The notes: generated by a model not told the origin, from the sequence alone. Positions 8,371-15,780 are shown, counted from the stretch's first letter. The stretch is DNA of 19,659 bases from Bacillota bacterium (GCA_023443025.1 JAEZWM010000013.1:1-19659), one strand, 5' to 3'. Numbers and translations are program-made.

Positions 8371-9939
8371 TTAAATAAAGTAGCCATTAAAGACTACTTC
8401 CAGTCCTTTCTCTTTATATAATGGGCTGAATTTGATATCCCCTAATTTTACTTTTTTTGATCTATGTTTATAATAAGTTTCCCAAGGATTAGACTCAATC
8501 TTGAAAATCCTAATTTTTTCTATCTGACCAAGATCCCTTGCATAGGAATAATGAAAGTTCTCTCTAAGTATACTATCGGCTTTCGATTCAATTTCTTCCG
8601 GATTATCAGGCTTATTTTCCAAAAATAAACAGTATGATATTGGATCTTCTCCAACCGGTGCAAGTACAGCAAAACCTTCAAAACCCAATCGCTTAATCAT
8701 ATTCCCTACGTGGATTTCGTTTAGCTTTTCTCCATAATAGTCGCTAATATGACCTTCTTTACCAACAAAATCTATTATCGGTAAGCCTTTATAATGTCCG
8801 GTAACTTCTATTAAATCATAAATTCTGTATCTATAAAGTCCTCCCGATGTAGTCATAATAACAGAGTAGATACTTCCTGCTTCCAAGTCATCAAGAAAGT
8901 GAACTCTACCTGTTTTTATATTATAAAACTCAAAAAAATGTGAATTATAAGCTACTACTTTACCTATACCCACAAGCGGGAAAGATATGATTCCCTCTGT
9001 TGCAAGCAGTCCCTTGCCCTGAAACTCAACATTTGGGAAATATTCATTTAACTCATCTGCCAAATCCTTAGAAAATCCGTCATTCCAGCAACTAATAAGC
9101 CTAAGTTTAGGCCAGAGTATAGAATAATTCACGCCATCAAAATTCTTAAGTAGTTCAGCTCTTTTTTTAGTGTAGCCATTTATTTTGAAATTAAAATTAT
9201 TATTTTGCTTTGTATGTCCTATACTTAAGGCATCTATAAGTTCAGTTTTCAAATCATGTAACGAATCCAGTAGTCTAGTTAAGAAGGACGGATTCCAGAT
9301 AGAAATAAAACTAAGATTCTCTTTGTTTAGCAAATGATAAAGAGTTAGAAATATAAAGTCTTCAGGACTTGAGTGTTTAACGCTATTTGGAACTGCAAAA
9401 ACCTTGGATAATAACCTTCCCTGAAGTGCATTAAAATATCCGCTTTCTTCTTCAAAGCCGATTGGAACTCCCATGGGGCTATACTTTTCAGACTCCACAA
9501 TCGGTGATATCGACCAATAATGAGTTCCTTTTTTTATCTCCGGAAAGTTTTCATAAAGGTCGTATAGCCAAGCTTCAACTCCATTCATAAATTCGCTTTT
9601 TAATGCAGCAGTATAAGGAATGAACTTGCTTGGACTGGTAGACCCGCTGGATTTTTCATATAGGAGAATCTTATCTTGCAGATGTATATGTTCTCCAGTA
9701 TTAAACTGATCTAAAATCCAGTTTTCATGTGTTTCGTAATCTCCTATGGGTACGTTATTTATAAACTCCGATATGCTCCTAATATCTCTAAACCCGTATT
9801 TTTTACCTACTTTAGTATCTTTATTTGCATTTAAAATGGATAGAAGTTTAGATTTTTGCACATCCATAAAATTATCTATTTCAATAAAATTCTTATATGA
9901 TCTCTTCACACTTTGTTTAATTAATAAATGCTCAATCAT
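8371..9939 (-). CDS. GH3-family acyl-acid amido synthetase
   Basis: A 522-residue protein of GH3 family length and layout. GH3 enzymes belong to the ANL adenylating superfamily: they activate a carboxylic acid as the acyl-AMP and pass it to an amine, typically an amino acid. Visible motifs are the ATP-binding SSGST at about 97-101 in YEKSSGSTSPSKFIPYT, TEG at about 314-316, YRYRIYD at about 369-375 and GEKLNE near 403. The D of the third motif is kept, but the usual YRxGD reads YRIYD. Of the possible starts, TTG (9948), GTG (9942) and ATG (9939), I chose the ATG, which gives a common ATGATTGA overlap with the upstream gene. In plants GH3 proteins conjugate hormones; bacterial members are poorly known, so the substrate here is open. 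It probably supplies or closes an amide in this pathway. Confidence 0.88.
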   Translation of the reverse strand: MIEHLLIKQSVKRSYKNFIEIDNFMDVQKSKLLSILNANKDTKVGKKYGFRDIRSISEFINNVPIGDYETHENWILDQFNTGEHIHLQDKILLYEKSSGSTSPSKFIPYTAALKSEFMNGVEAWLYDLYENFPEIKKGTHYWSISPIVESEKYSPMGVPIGFEEESGYFNALQGRLLSKVFAVPNSVKHSSPEDFIFLTLYHLLNKENLSFISIWNPSFLTRLLDSLHDLKTELIDALSIGHTKQNNNFNFKINGYTKKRAELLKNFDGVNYSILWPKLRLISCWNDGFSKDLADELNEYFPNVEFQGKGLLATEGIISFPLVGIGKVVAYNSHFFEFYNIKTGRVHFLDDLEAGSIYSVIMTTSGGLYRYRIYDLIEVTGHYKGLPIIDFVGKEGHISDYYGEKLNEIHVGNMIKRLGFEGFAVLAPVGEDPISYCLFLENKPDNPEEIESKADSILRENFHYSYARDLGQIEKIRIFKIESNPWETYYKHRSKKVKLGDIKFSPLYKEKGLEVVFNGYFI

Positions 9940-10630
9940 CACTATCAACCATTTTATAGAATGCTGTTCTCATATTTTCAGGTTTAAATTCTGCTATACA
10001 AACCAATTCATCGCCATTCACATAACCCGGATTCTTCTCAATAAAAAATTGAGCCTCTTTCTTTCTAAGAGCTTTTTCATCTGCATCTGAAACCCCTGAT
10101 TTTACAAAGTCATTTGATCCTGTATTTTTTATAATACCAAGCTTTCTGTCATAAGCGTCTCCATATAGCTTTTCTGCATATAGATTCATAATCTCACGTT
10201 CTTTAGATGGAGTATCCTTATTGAAATTTGGATAGTATTCAGAAGTATACAAAGAAAGATATCTATATGTTTTATGGCCTTTACAAACCAAAAACCAGTA
10301 GATGCTTCCCAGTTCATCCATGTACTTTTTGACAACTTTAGAAAAAGTTCTCTGAAGTCCAAGTGACATTGCCTGTGAGCTATGAACAATAGTGTCTCCG
10401 GAAAATATGCCGCTTATAGACTCCCCATAATAATCCAGGGTGACAATTTTATATGTTGAAAAACCGTAGATAACTTCATCGTCATACAGTAGTATAACAT
10501 GATCCTTTTCCCTCAAATCAGTTAAGAACTTTTTGTAGTTTAGATTATCATACGACTCACTCATTAGTTCGTACATTTCATTAATTTGATTGATTTTTAA
10601 ATCACTTGGCTCTACAACTTTGGTCAACAT
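9932..10630 (-). CDS. GNAT-like protein, first gene of the radical SAM/GH3 operon
   Basis: A 232-residue soluble protein, first of the seven-gene operon. It lacks a signal peptide or membrane segment. Residues about 45-130 look like a GNAT fold: VILLYDDEVIYGFSTYKI (strands 2-3), SGIFSGDTIV (strand 4), then a Gln/Gly loop and long helix (SSQAMSLGLQR). A GHKTYRYLSLYTSEYYPN segment follows, which resembles proteins I associate with GH3 genes elsewhere. The classical Q/R-x-x-G-x-G/A loop is not well kept. The C-terminal 70 residues are charged and unassigned. The ATG has an AGGAG site and follows an extended -10 promoter. The family assignment is moderate; an acyl or amine transfer role with GH3 is inference. 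Confidence 0.6.
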   Translation of the reverse strand: MLTKVVEPSDLKINQINEMYELMSESYDNLNYKKFLTDLREKDHVILLYDDEVIYGFSTYKIVTLDYYGESISGIFSGDTIVHSSQAMSLGLQRTFSKVVKKYMDELGSIYWFLVCKGHKTYRYLSLYTSEYYPNFNKDTPSKEREIMNLYAEKLYGDAYDRKLGIIKNTGSNDFVKSGVSDADEKALRKKEAQFFIEKNPGYVNGDELVCIAEFKPENMRTAFYKMVDSDD

Positions 10631-10660
10631 TTTAGCTCCTAATATAATTTCTTAATAATA

Positions 10661-10669
10661 ATTATATCA
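10661..10669 (-). promoter_or_regulatory. Extended -10 promoter for the radical SAM/GH3 operon
   Basis: The minus strand reads TGATATAAT, a perfect -10 with the extended TG element, about 30 bases before the first gene. No good -35 lies 17 bases upstream (TTAAAT at best), as expected for extended -10 promoters. No riboswitch or obvious operator was seen in the short leader. Confidence 0.6.
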
Positions 10670-10723
10670 TATTATTTTATGTAATTTAAAAAATTGAAAT
10701 AAGACTTTGTTATTTAGATTCAG

Positions 10724-10745
10724 AAAAAAGCCGCCAAGCGGCGGC
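10724..10745 (-). terminator. Intrinsic terminator after the SIMPL lipoprotein gene
   Basis: On the minus strand GCCGCC and GGCGGC form a 6-bp GC-only stem around a GCTT loop, followed by TTTTTT. It separates the SIMPL gene from the radical SAM/GH3 operon, supporting independent transcription. Confidence 0.92.
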
Positions 10746-10751
10746 CATGTT

Positions 10752-11537
10752 TTAATATTCATAAATCAATGTTACAGTTGCATTTACCTTTAATTCACCA
10801 GGCATAAAAGTGGTTGCTTCTTCAGCTTTCATTTCCATATCATATCTTGGAGTCATTGTATTTACTTTGGCACCTTCTATAACCTCTACAGGACCTTTTA
10901 GTGAAACTCCCATTCCTTCTGCAAGCGAATTTGCTTTTAATCTTCCCGTTTCTATAGCAGCTTTCATAGCTTCAACATACAAGTTCTCTCTTTCTTCATC
11001 TGTAATACCAAAGCTCATATTGTGAGAGCTATTAGCCCCGTTATCTACTGCTATGTCCATAATCTGACCTGCTTTTTCCATATCTCTAACAGTTACATTA
11101 ATGGTATGCATTACATTGTATGCTATAACTTTAGAATAAGTCTCAGGATCATATTGAGGGTACATACTGTAGTTAGATGTTTTAATATCTTCCTCGGGTA
11201 TTCCGTTTTCTTTAATTGCATTTATCACTGCATTCATCTTGCTGTTATTATCGGTTTGAGCATCTTTTAAATCAGCAGCATTGGTTGTAACTCCAATATC
11301 AAGAAATGCTATCGTAGGCTTTATTGACTTTGTACTCTCACCAAGAACGGTTAGGTGACTTTTTGTATCTGTCTTTTCTACTTTTATATCCGGTTGTGCC
11401 TCAGCTACTTTTGCAGTTTCTGTGTTTTCCGTATTATTCTTTTGATCTCCATTCACCGGCGTACACCCCACAATCATTAGTCCTACCATTATCACAGATA
11501 AAACCAATGAAATTATTGAAAATTTTCTTTTTTTCAT
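10752..11537 (-). CDS. SIMPL-domain (DUF541) lipoprotein
   Basis: A 261-residue exported protein. The signal peptide has MKKRK, a hydrophobic stretch and a lipobox IVGC with Cys at residue 25, so it is probably a membrane-anchored lipoprotein. A low-complexity Asn/Thr/Glu linker follows. The domain from about residue 58 to the end has SIMPL features: LGESTKSIKPTIAFLDIGV near the start, SNYSMYPQYD, and a closing GELKVNATVTLIYEY. SIMPL proteins (YggE/BP26 type) form periplasmic or surface oligomers and are linked loosely to stress resistance; a biochemical role is not firmly known. The ATG has AGGAGGG upstream. The gene lies 77 bases after the zinc-ribbon gene, with inverted repeats between, and ends at a strong terminator. 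Confidence 0.88.
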   Translation of the reverse strand: MKKRKFSIISLVLSVIMVGLMIVGCTPVNGDQKNNTENTETAKVAEAQPDIKVEKTDTKSHLTVLGESTKSIKPTIAFLDIGVTTNAADLKDAQTDNNSKMNAVINAIKENGIPEEDIKTSNYSMYPQYDPETYSKVIAYNVMHTINVTVRDMEKAGQIMDIAVDNGANSSHNMSFGITDEERENLYVEAMKAAIETGRLKANSLAEGMGVSLKGPVEVIEGAKVNTMTPRYDMEMKAEEATTFMPGELKVNATVTLIYEY

Positions 11538-11552
11538 TTGTATCCCTCCTTT

Positions 11553-11590
11553 GACCTCTTAGGTCTTCTGTCTATAAGACGTATGTCTTA
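11553..11590. repeat. Two short inverted repeats upstream of the SIMPL gene
   Basis: Two perfect dyads sit just ahead of the ribosome binding site: GACCT-ctt-AGGTC (11553-11565) and TAAGAC-gtat-GTCTTA (11575-11590). Neither is followed by a T-run on the minus strand, so they do not look like terminators. They could be operator half-sites or a leader structure. No convincing promoter was found beside them. Confidence 0.45.
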
Positions 11591-11614
11591 AGAATTTGTG
11601 ACAGGGATAATAGT

Positions 11615-12040
11615 TTAGGTTCTTTTGATAAAGACATGTTTACACTTTGGACAAGTTACTTTGATTTTGCCTTTGCCTCTTGGTAATCTTAGTTCTTCTT
11701 TGCAGTTTGGACAAGATACATAAATCGATTCTTTTGTACCAAATAAACTTCTTTTGAGTCTTTTAAACGGTGCTGTCATCTTTCTTTCAAACTCAAAATA
11801 TGCTTCTTGCTGCCTTCTCATCTTGCTGATATCCTTTGAGTACACTCTCATATTAGTAAATATAACTATTAATAGAGTTATAAAACTGGTAAATCCACTT
11901 CCGGGTAAATTTAACGCTCTTAAGACTATCGTCAGTATTAAACCTGCTATAAAGTATATTTGAAGTCTTCTTCCAAATGCATCAATCCCATATCTTCCAC
12001 GCATAAATTCTGCGAATTTATATTTTAAATTATTTAACAA
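11615..12040 (-). CDS. Membrane protein with C-terminal zinc ribbon
   Basis: A 141-residue protein with two hydrophobic segments (about 27-43 and 50-67), a basic linker, and a C-terminal zinc ribbon with C110, C113, C130 and C133 (CPNC and CPKC). The spacing fits binding of one zinc ion on the cytoplasmic side. The start is TTG, supported by AGGAG seven bases upstream; it overlaps the end of the sirtuin gene by 7 bases. Small two-TM zinc-ribbon proteins of this sort occur in Clostridia, but I know no defined function. The overlap suggests co-translation with the sirtuin. Confidence 0.8.
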   Translation of the reverse strand: MLNNLKYKFAEFMRGRYGIDAFGRRLQIYFIAGLILTIVLRALNLPGSGFTSFITLLIVIFTNMRVYSKDISKMRRQQEAYFEFERKMTAPFKRLKRSLFGTKESIYVSCPNCKEELRLPRGKGKIKVTCPKCKHVFIKRT

Positions 12041-12765
12041 AACATTTCTCCTAGTATTTTTGATATATCACCGTGAAGCACATAATTCGCCAATCTATCC
12101 TGCGTTGTTGGCTCCATGTTCATGAGTATCAATTTATTTCCATTGTAGTATCTTAGTAACCCTGCTGCCGGATATACAACCAGGGATGTTCCACCAACTA
12201 TGAATACATCGGCATTTGAGATGGCTTCTATGGCCTTATCAAACACATCATAGTTGAGCTGCTCTTCATATAGAACTACATCAGGTCTTACAATCCCTCC
12301 GCAGTTCTCACAATAATCTATACCTTCTTTTTTAAGTACATAGTCTAAATCGTATGCCTTTTTACATTTTACACAATAGTAATCAGTTAAGTTACCATGG
12401 ATTTCAAGTACATTCTTCGATCCCGCTTTCTGATGAAGTCCATCGATATTCTGCGTGATAACAGCTTTTAATTTACCCCTCTCTTCCAGCTTGGCGAGTG
12501 CTATGTGGGCTTTGTTCGGTTTTGCGTCCGGATATATTAAATTCTTCTTATAGTACTGAGCAAATTCATTAGGATGGTCCCTAAAAAAGCTGTGACTAAG
12601 CATATATTCGGGTGTATAGTGCTGCCCGGTTTCAGAATTGTAAAGTCCCGTACTTGACCTAAAGTCAGGTATATTAGATGCAGTAGACACACCCGCACCA
12701 CCAAAAAACACTATATTATCACTATTTTCTATAACCTCTTTTACTTCACTATATAAAGTTTCCAT
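12034..12765 (-). CDS. cobB: NAD-dependent protein deacylase (sirtuin, SIR2 family)
   Basis: A 243-residue class III deacylase that removes acetyl or related acyl groups from lysines using NAD+. Visible motifs are GGAGVS at 22-27, IPDFR at 32-36, TQNID at 104-108, catalytic His at 123 (EIHGN), zinc cysteines C131, C134, C152 and C155, and GGTSLVVYPA at about 191-200. All key residues are intact. The reading frame opens at ATG 12780, but no ribosome site precedes that codon, while AAAGGGA lies at good distance before the ATG at 12765, so I chose the latter. It follows a RimL-type acetyltransferase and a Nudix hydrolase in one run of genes, a setting that pairs acylation with deacylation and NAD-linked metabolism. 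Confidence 0.95.
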   Translation of the reverse strand: METLYSEVKEVIENSDNIVFFGGAGVSTASNIPDFRSSTGLYNSETGQHYTPEYMLSHSFFRDHPNEFAQYYKKNLIYPDAKPNKAHIALAKLEERGKLKAVITQNIDGLHQKAGSKNVLEIHGNLTDYYCVKCKKAYDLDYVLKKEGIDYCENCGGIVRPDVVLYEEQLNYDVFDKAIEAISNADVFIVGGTSLVVYPAAGLLRYYNGNKLILMNMEPTTQDRLANYVLHGDISKILGEMFC

Positions 12766-12782
12766 ACTCATCCCTTTCATTA

Positions 12783-13325
12783 TTAATTATTAAAAAACAC
12801 ATTCCATTCACTTCTAAGCATCGAAAATACATATAAATCTCTGTATTCTCCTCTTAGTTTTTGATGTTGTCTCTGTATACCATCAAATTTAAATCCCAAC
12901 CTTTTAGGTATGGCTTGAGATTTATAATTTGTATCCACACACTTAATAGTTATCTTATTTAAGCCATATACTTTAAACCCGGAGTTAATGACCTCTAGTA
13001 CTATTCTAGTCATAATTCCCTTTCCGGTATACTCTTTAGCAAGCCAATAGCCAATTTCACCTCTGTCGTCTGTTTTATTGATTCTTATTCCGCACATACC
13101 TATCAGTTTATCATTGATGTATATGCCCGCTTCATAACCAAGTCCATTTAAAAACATATTTTGCCAAGTCTTTATTGCCATCTTTTCTGCTTCGAGTGTT
13201 ATATCTTTTATAAAATCCAGATATTCACTTAAGTACTCTGCATTTTCCTGCATTATTGTATAAAGCATAGTAGCATCGGTGTCCGGGATAACCTTTAGTT
13301 CGTAATCATCTACTTTTAGTATCAT
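12783..13325 (-). CDS. RimJ/RimL-type GNAT N-acetyltransferase
   Basis: A 180-residue single-domain GNAT protein of RimJ/RimL type, which transfers acetyl groups from acetyl-CoA to N-terminal amines or small amines. The core shows GEIGYWLAKEYTGKGIMTRIV (about 90-110) with the acetyl-CoA loop YTGKGIMT. KITIKCVDTNYKSQAIPKRLGF follows, where N-x-x-S is the family helix N-cap, and then the usual G-x-x-R. It lies 3 bases after the Nudix stop codon with no clear ribosome site, so it is probably coupled to that gene. The substrate cannot be told from sequence: ribosomal proteins, an antibiotic or a metabolite are all possible. Confidence 0.9.
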   Translation of the reverse strand: MILKVDDYELKVIPDTDATMLYTIMQENAEYLSEYLDFIKDITLEAEKMAIKTWQNMFLNGLGYEAGIYINDKLIGMCGIRINKTDDRGEIGYWLAKEYTGKGIMTRIVLEVINSGFKVYGLNKITIKCVDTNYKSQAIPKRLGFKFDGIQRQHQKLRGEYRDLYVFSMLRSEWNVFFNN

Positions 13326-13328
13326 AAA

Positions 13329-13790
13329 TTAATAGTACTTAAATGGTGATAACTTACTTCCATCCCAAGTACTCAAAGCCTCCATAATATTTTTATTTAG
13401 AAAAACTTGCATACAGTCATCCATTGACATAGATTTGTTTTTATTATTTAAAAACTCGTTTAAGTCCATCCAGTAAACTTTGCCTTCATGAGTTGAGTCT
13501 ATCAATTCTCCAGTATATTCATCTGCATAATAGAGAATGCCAATTTGCTTTTTGTTGTTAGAAGTATTTATCCAGTGTACAAATCCTCTTAGCTTCGGAT
13601 TGATTATTCTAAGACCTGTCTCTTCATAAACTTCCCTTATGACAGAGTCTGTCAATGACTCAAAGCTCTCAACATGTCCTCCGGGAAAAGTGAGTCCTTC
13701 CCATCCTTCTTTGACAACCTTGTCAAGTACCACTACTTTATCTTCTATAACATTGTGAATCATGCACATATTCATTAATTCAACCTGCAT
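13329..13790 (-). CDS. Nudix hydrolase (MutT-like)
   Basis: A 153-residue Nudix hydrolase. The Nudix box matches G-x5-E-x7-R-E-U-x-E-E-x-G-U perfectly: G38, E44, R52, E53, E56, E57 and G59. These residues bind the divalent metal that cleaves nucleoside diphosphate-X compounds. Size and layout resemble MutT/YjhB-type 8-oxo-dGTP or related nucleotide pyrophosphohydrolases, but substrate cannot be set by the box alone. The ATG has an AAGGGGG site. It is the first gene of a four-gene minus-strand run (Nudix, GNAT, sirtuin, zinc-ribbon) and divergent from the methyltransferase gene. Confidence 0.92.
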   Translation of the reverse strand: MQVELMNMCMIHNVIEDKVVVLDKVVKEGWEGLTFPGGHVESFESLTDSVIREVYEETGLRIINPKLRGFVHWINTSNNKKQIGILYYADEYTGELIDSTHEGKVYWMDLNEFLNNKNKSMSMDDCMQVFLNKNIMEALSTWDGSKLSPFKYY

Positions 13791-13901
13791 ATGATTCCCC
13801 CTTAAATAAAATATTATTTTATATTAATAGTATACTACAGTTTTCCATAAATTATGTGGATTATATGATTTACTTTCAACAATTTCCCAATATCTATAAC
13901 T

Positions 13902-13931
13902 TTGTTAAAAATGGGTATAGATAAATATAGT
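13902..13931 (+). promoter_or_regulatory. Possible promoter for the methyltransferase gene
   Basis: TTGTTA (13902-13907), an 18-base spacer and TATAGT (13926-13931) lie just before the plus-strand gene. This would leave only a very short leader before GGAGG at 13941. The region is AT-rich and alternative -10 choices exist, so this is tentative. Confidence 0.35.
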
Positions 13932-13950
13932 ATATTATACGGAGGTAATC

Positions 13951-14742
13951 GTGAAAAATTATATAGCAGAACTTTGGGATAAAATTGATTATGATAGTGT
14001 AGAAGTAAAAAACACATGGAATAGTCGGGCTGATGCTTTTAATGATAAGGAAGATGACGAGGAACACTATGCAGATAATAAAGGAATAGTAGATCAACTT
14101 GATGGTGATGAGCTTAAAATATTGGATATAGGCTCAGCTGACGGGAGACATACTATTGAATTCTCTGAATATGCCAGCGAAGTTATAGGGATTGACATAG
14201 CAGATAAAATGGTAAAAATCGCGAATGAAAACGCAAAGAATGCCGGAGCTGACAATGTCACAGTATGCTTGCTAAGCTGGGAAGATGCTGACCTGGACGA
14301 ATTAGGCTGGAATAAAAATTTTGATTTGGTTTTTGCCAACTTCTCACCCGCAATCCATAGTAGCGAGTCTGTTATGAAAATGACACAAGCTTCTAAACAG
14401 CTATGTTATCTTAGTCAACATGTAATCAGGGAAAACAGTTTAAAAAATGAACTATTGGAAAAGTTTGGTAAGCCTGAAAGATCAGTAATGATGCGGGACA
14501 AGATTATAGCAGCCTTCAATACTCTTTGGGATGTCGGGTATTTGCCTGAAATTAAATACGATAGAAGAGTTACAAATTCTAGTCTTAAAGAATCTGAATT
14601 TGAAGCATTTGTTAATGACTTAAAGATAGATGATAAAGCATCAGCTATTGAGTATTTAGAAAACAAAGCTGTAAATGGCTCTATAGAATATGATCTAGTC
14701 CATCTGAATGCTATCATGCAGTGGGACGTTAGAATTAGATAA
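13951..14742 (+). CDS. Class I SAM-dependent methyltransferase
   Basis: A 263-residue Rossmann-fold methyltransferase and the only plus-strand gene. Motif I is ILDIGSADGRHT at about 57-68, followed by the acidic ribose-binding region GIDIADKM at about 80-87. FDLVFANFSPAI at 124-135 is the motif IV region. The N-terminal 50 residues contain W-x-x-R-A-x-x-F-N, often seen in small-molecule or anaerobe-specific methyltransferases. The start is GTG behind a strong GGAGG six bases away. Substrate is unknown. It is flanked by its own terminator and divergent from the Nudix gene, so it is probably a single-gene unit. Confidence 0.88.
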   Translation: MKNYIAELWDKIDYDSVEVKNTWNSRADAFNDKEDDEEHYADNKGIVDQLDGDELKILDIGSADGRHTIEFSEYASEVIGIDIADKMVKIANENAKNAGADNVTVCLLSWEDADLDELGWNKNFDLVFANFSPAIHSSESVMKMTQASKQLCYLSQHVIRENSLKNELLEKFGKPERSVMMRDKIIAAFNTLWDVGYLPEIKYDRRVTNSSLKESEFEAFVNDLKIDDKASAIEYLENKAVNGSIEYDLVHLNAIMQWDVRIR

Positions 14743-14747
14743 AATCT

Positions 14748-14776
14748 GAGGTTCAGAAAATTCTGAACCTCTTTTA
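14748..14776 (+). terminator. Intrinsic terminator of the methyltransferase gene, between convergent genes
   Basis: GAGGTTCAGA and TCTGAACCTC form a 10-bp stem around AAAT, followed on the plus strand by TTTTATTTA. On the minus strand only a short T-run follows, so it serves the methyltransferase gene mainly, and yhaM weakly. Confidence 0.88.
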
Positions 14777-14777
14777 T

Positions 14778-15734
14778 TTATTCAAATCTATACAGTTTTG
14801 TTCTATCTAGTGACCATATTCTATCGCTTACTTCACCAGGCTCAAGCTTATCTATCTCAGTTTCCATTATAGTCACTTTGGCATCGATCATGTCTATCAG
14901 ATGAAGTAGTTCAGCTTCAATAAACATCGGAGTTACAACTGCACCGAATTCGGGTCTTCCATGATGTGAAAGAAGGAGATGTCTTATTAGGTTTTTCTTT
15001 TCCTTGGAGAGTTCATAATTCTCAAGCATTAGTAAACCAATACTTATATGACCTATGAGATTATTTTCTAAAGTATAATCCATAGGTAGTCCGGAATCAC
15101 TTACCTCGTAACATTCAACTTTGCCTATATCATGAAGGATTACTCCTGCTATCACATAATCAAAATTAACATGGTTTACGTATACTGACTTAAGGGCAAG
15201 TGCAGAAGAAAGCATTCTGTATAGATGATATCCTAAACCATTTAAGTATTCATGATGTACATTTAAAGACGCCGGATAAGATATAAGTTTATCACCATAA
15301 TCGTCAAATATTTCCAAAACAAAACGTTTAAGTTCTGAATCAACTATCTGCATAATACCATTTTTTAAATAAGTCTTAATATCATCGTAGTCAATAGGTG
15401 CAGTAGGCATATATTCGGAAATATTAAATTCTCCATCTTTAACTTTTCTTATAAGTGGCTTGTCGGTTTTATCTATAACAAATTGTATATTCCCTTTGTA
15501 AGTTTGTCCGGCACCTCTAGCAACTACAAAAGAGCCGTTATCAATTTCTAGCGCCTTTAGCTCTGAAAGATTTGTCTTCCATATTTTTACTTCTATCTTA
15601 CTTTCAGCATCATAGATTTTAAGTGATATAAAACTCTCTCCATTTGCTGTTGTACCTTCTTTAAGATCCGAAACAAATCCAACTATATGTTGATTGCCTT
15701 GATTTGGCAATAAATTCTTAATTTTCGTCTCCAT
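14778..15734 (-). CDS. yhaM: 3'-5' exoribonuclease YhaM (OB fold plus HD domain)
   Basis: A 318-residue protein matching YhaM (about 314 residues in Bacillus subtilis), a 3'-to-5' exoribonuclease that trims RNA ends and also acts on single-stranded DNA. Residues about 15-88 form an OB-fold nucleic-acid-binding domain. The HD domain supplies metal ligands: HH at 160-161, HD at 201-202 (LHDIGK), HH at about 257-258 and D281. The frame is open to an ATG at 15767, but GGAGG lies directly before the ATG at 15734, and this start gives the family length, so I chose it. It is a single gene with its own extended -10 promoter. Confidence 0.93.
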   Translation of the reverse strand: METKIKNLLPNQGNQHIVGFVSDLKEGTTANGESFISLKIYDAESKIEVKIWKTNLSELKALEIDNGSFVVARGAGQTYKGNIQFVIDKTDKPLIRKVKDGEFNISEYMPTAPIDYDDIKTYLKNGIMQIVDSELKRFVLEIFDDYGDKLISYPASLNVHHEYLNGLGYHLYRMLSSALALKSVYVNHVNFDYVIAGVILHDIGKVECYEVSDSGLPMDYTLENNLIGHISIGLLMLENYELSKEKKNLIRHLLLSHHGRPEFGAVVTPMFIEAELLHLIDMIDAKVTIMETEIDKLEPGEVSDRIWSLDRTKLYRFE

Positions 15735-15771
15735 ATTTACCTCCACGAGTTCTTTAAATACAATCATCTTA

Positions 15772-15780
15772 ATTCTATCA
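15772..15780 (-). promoter_or_regulatory. Likely extended -10 promoter for yhaM
   Basis: The minus strand reads TGATAGAAT about 40 bases before the yhaM start: an extended -10 with one mismatch from TATAAT. The -35 (TACTTA) is poor. Position between the ileS terminator and yhaM supports it. Confidence 0.45.

Noticed and set aside
2002..10669. The operon as a phage-defence or mobile element
   Set aside because: No nuclease, integrase, transposase, terminal repeats or attachment sites are seen; all gene families are metabolic.
13835..14339. Minus-strand frames over the methyltransferase gene and its upstream region
   Set aside because: They are AT-rich, lack family features and ribosome sites, and overlap the recognisable methyltransferase.
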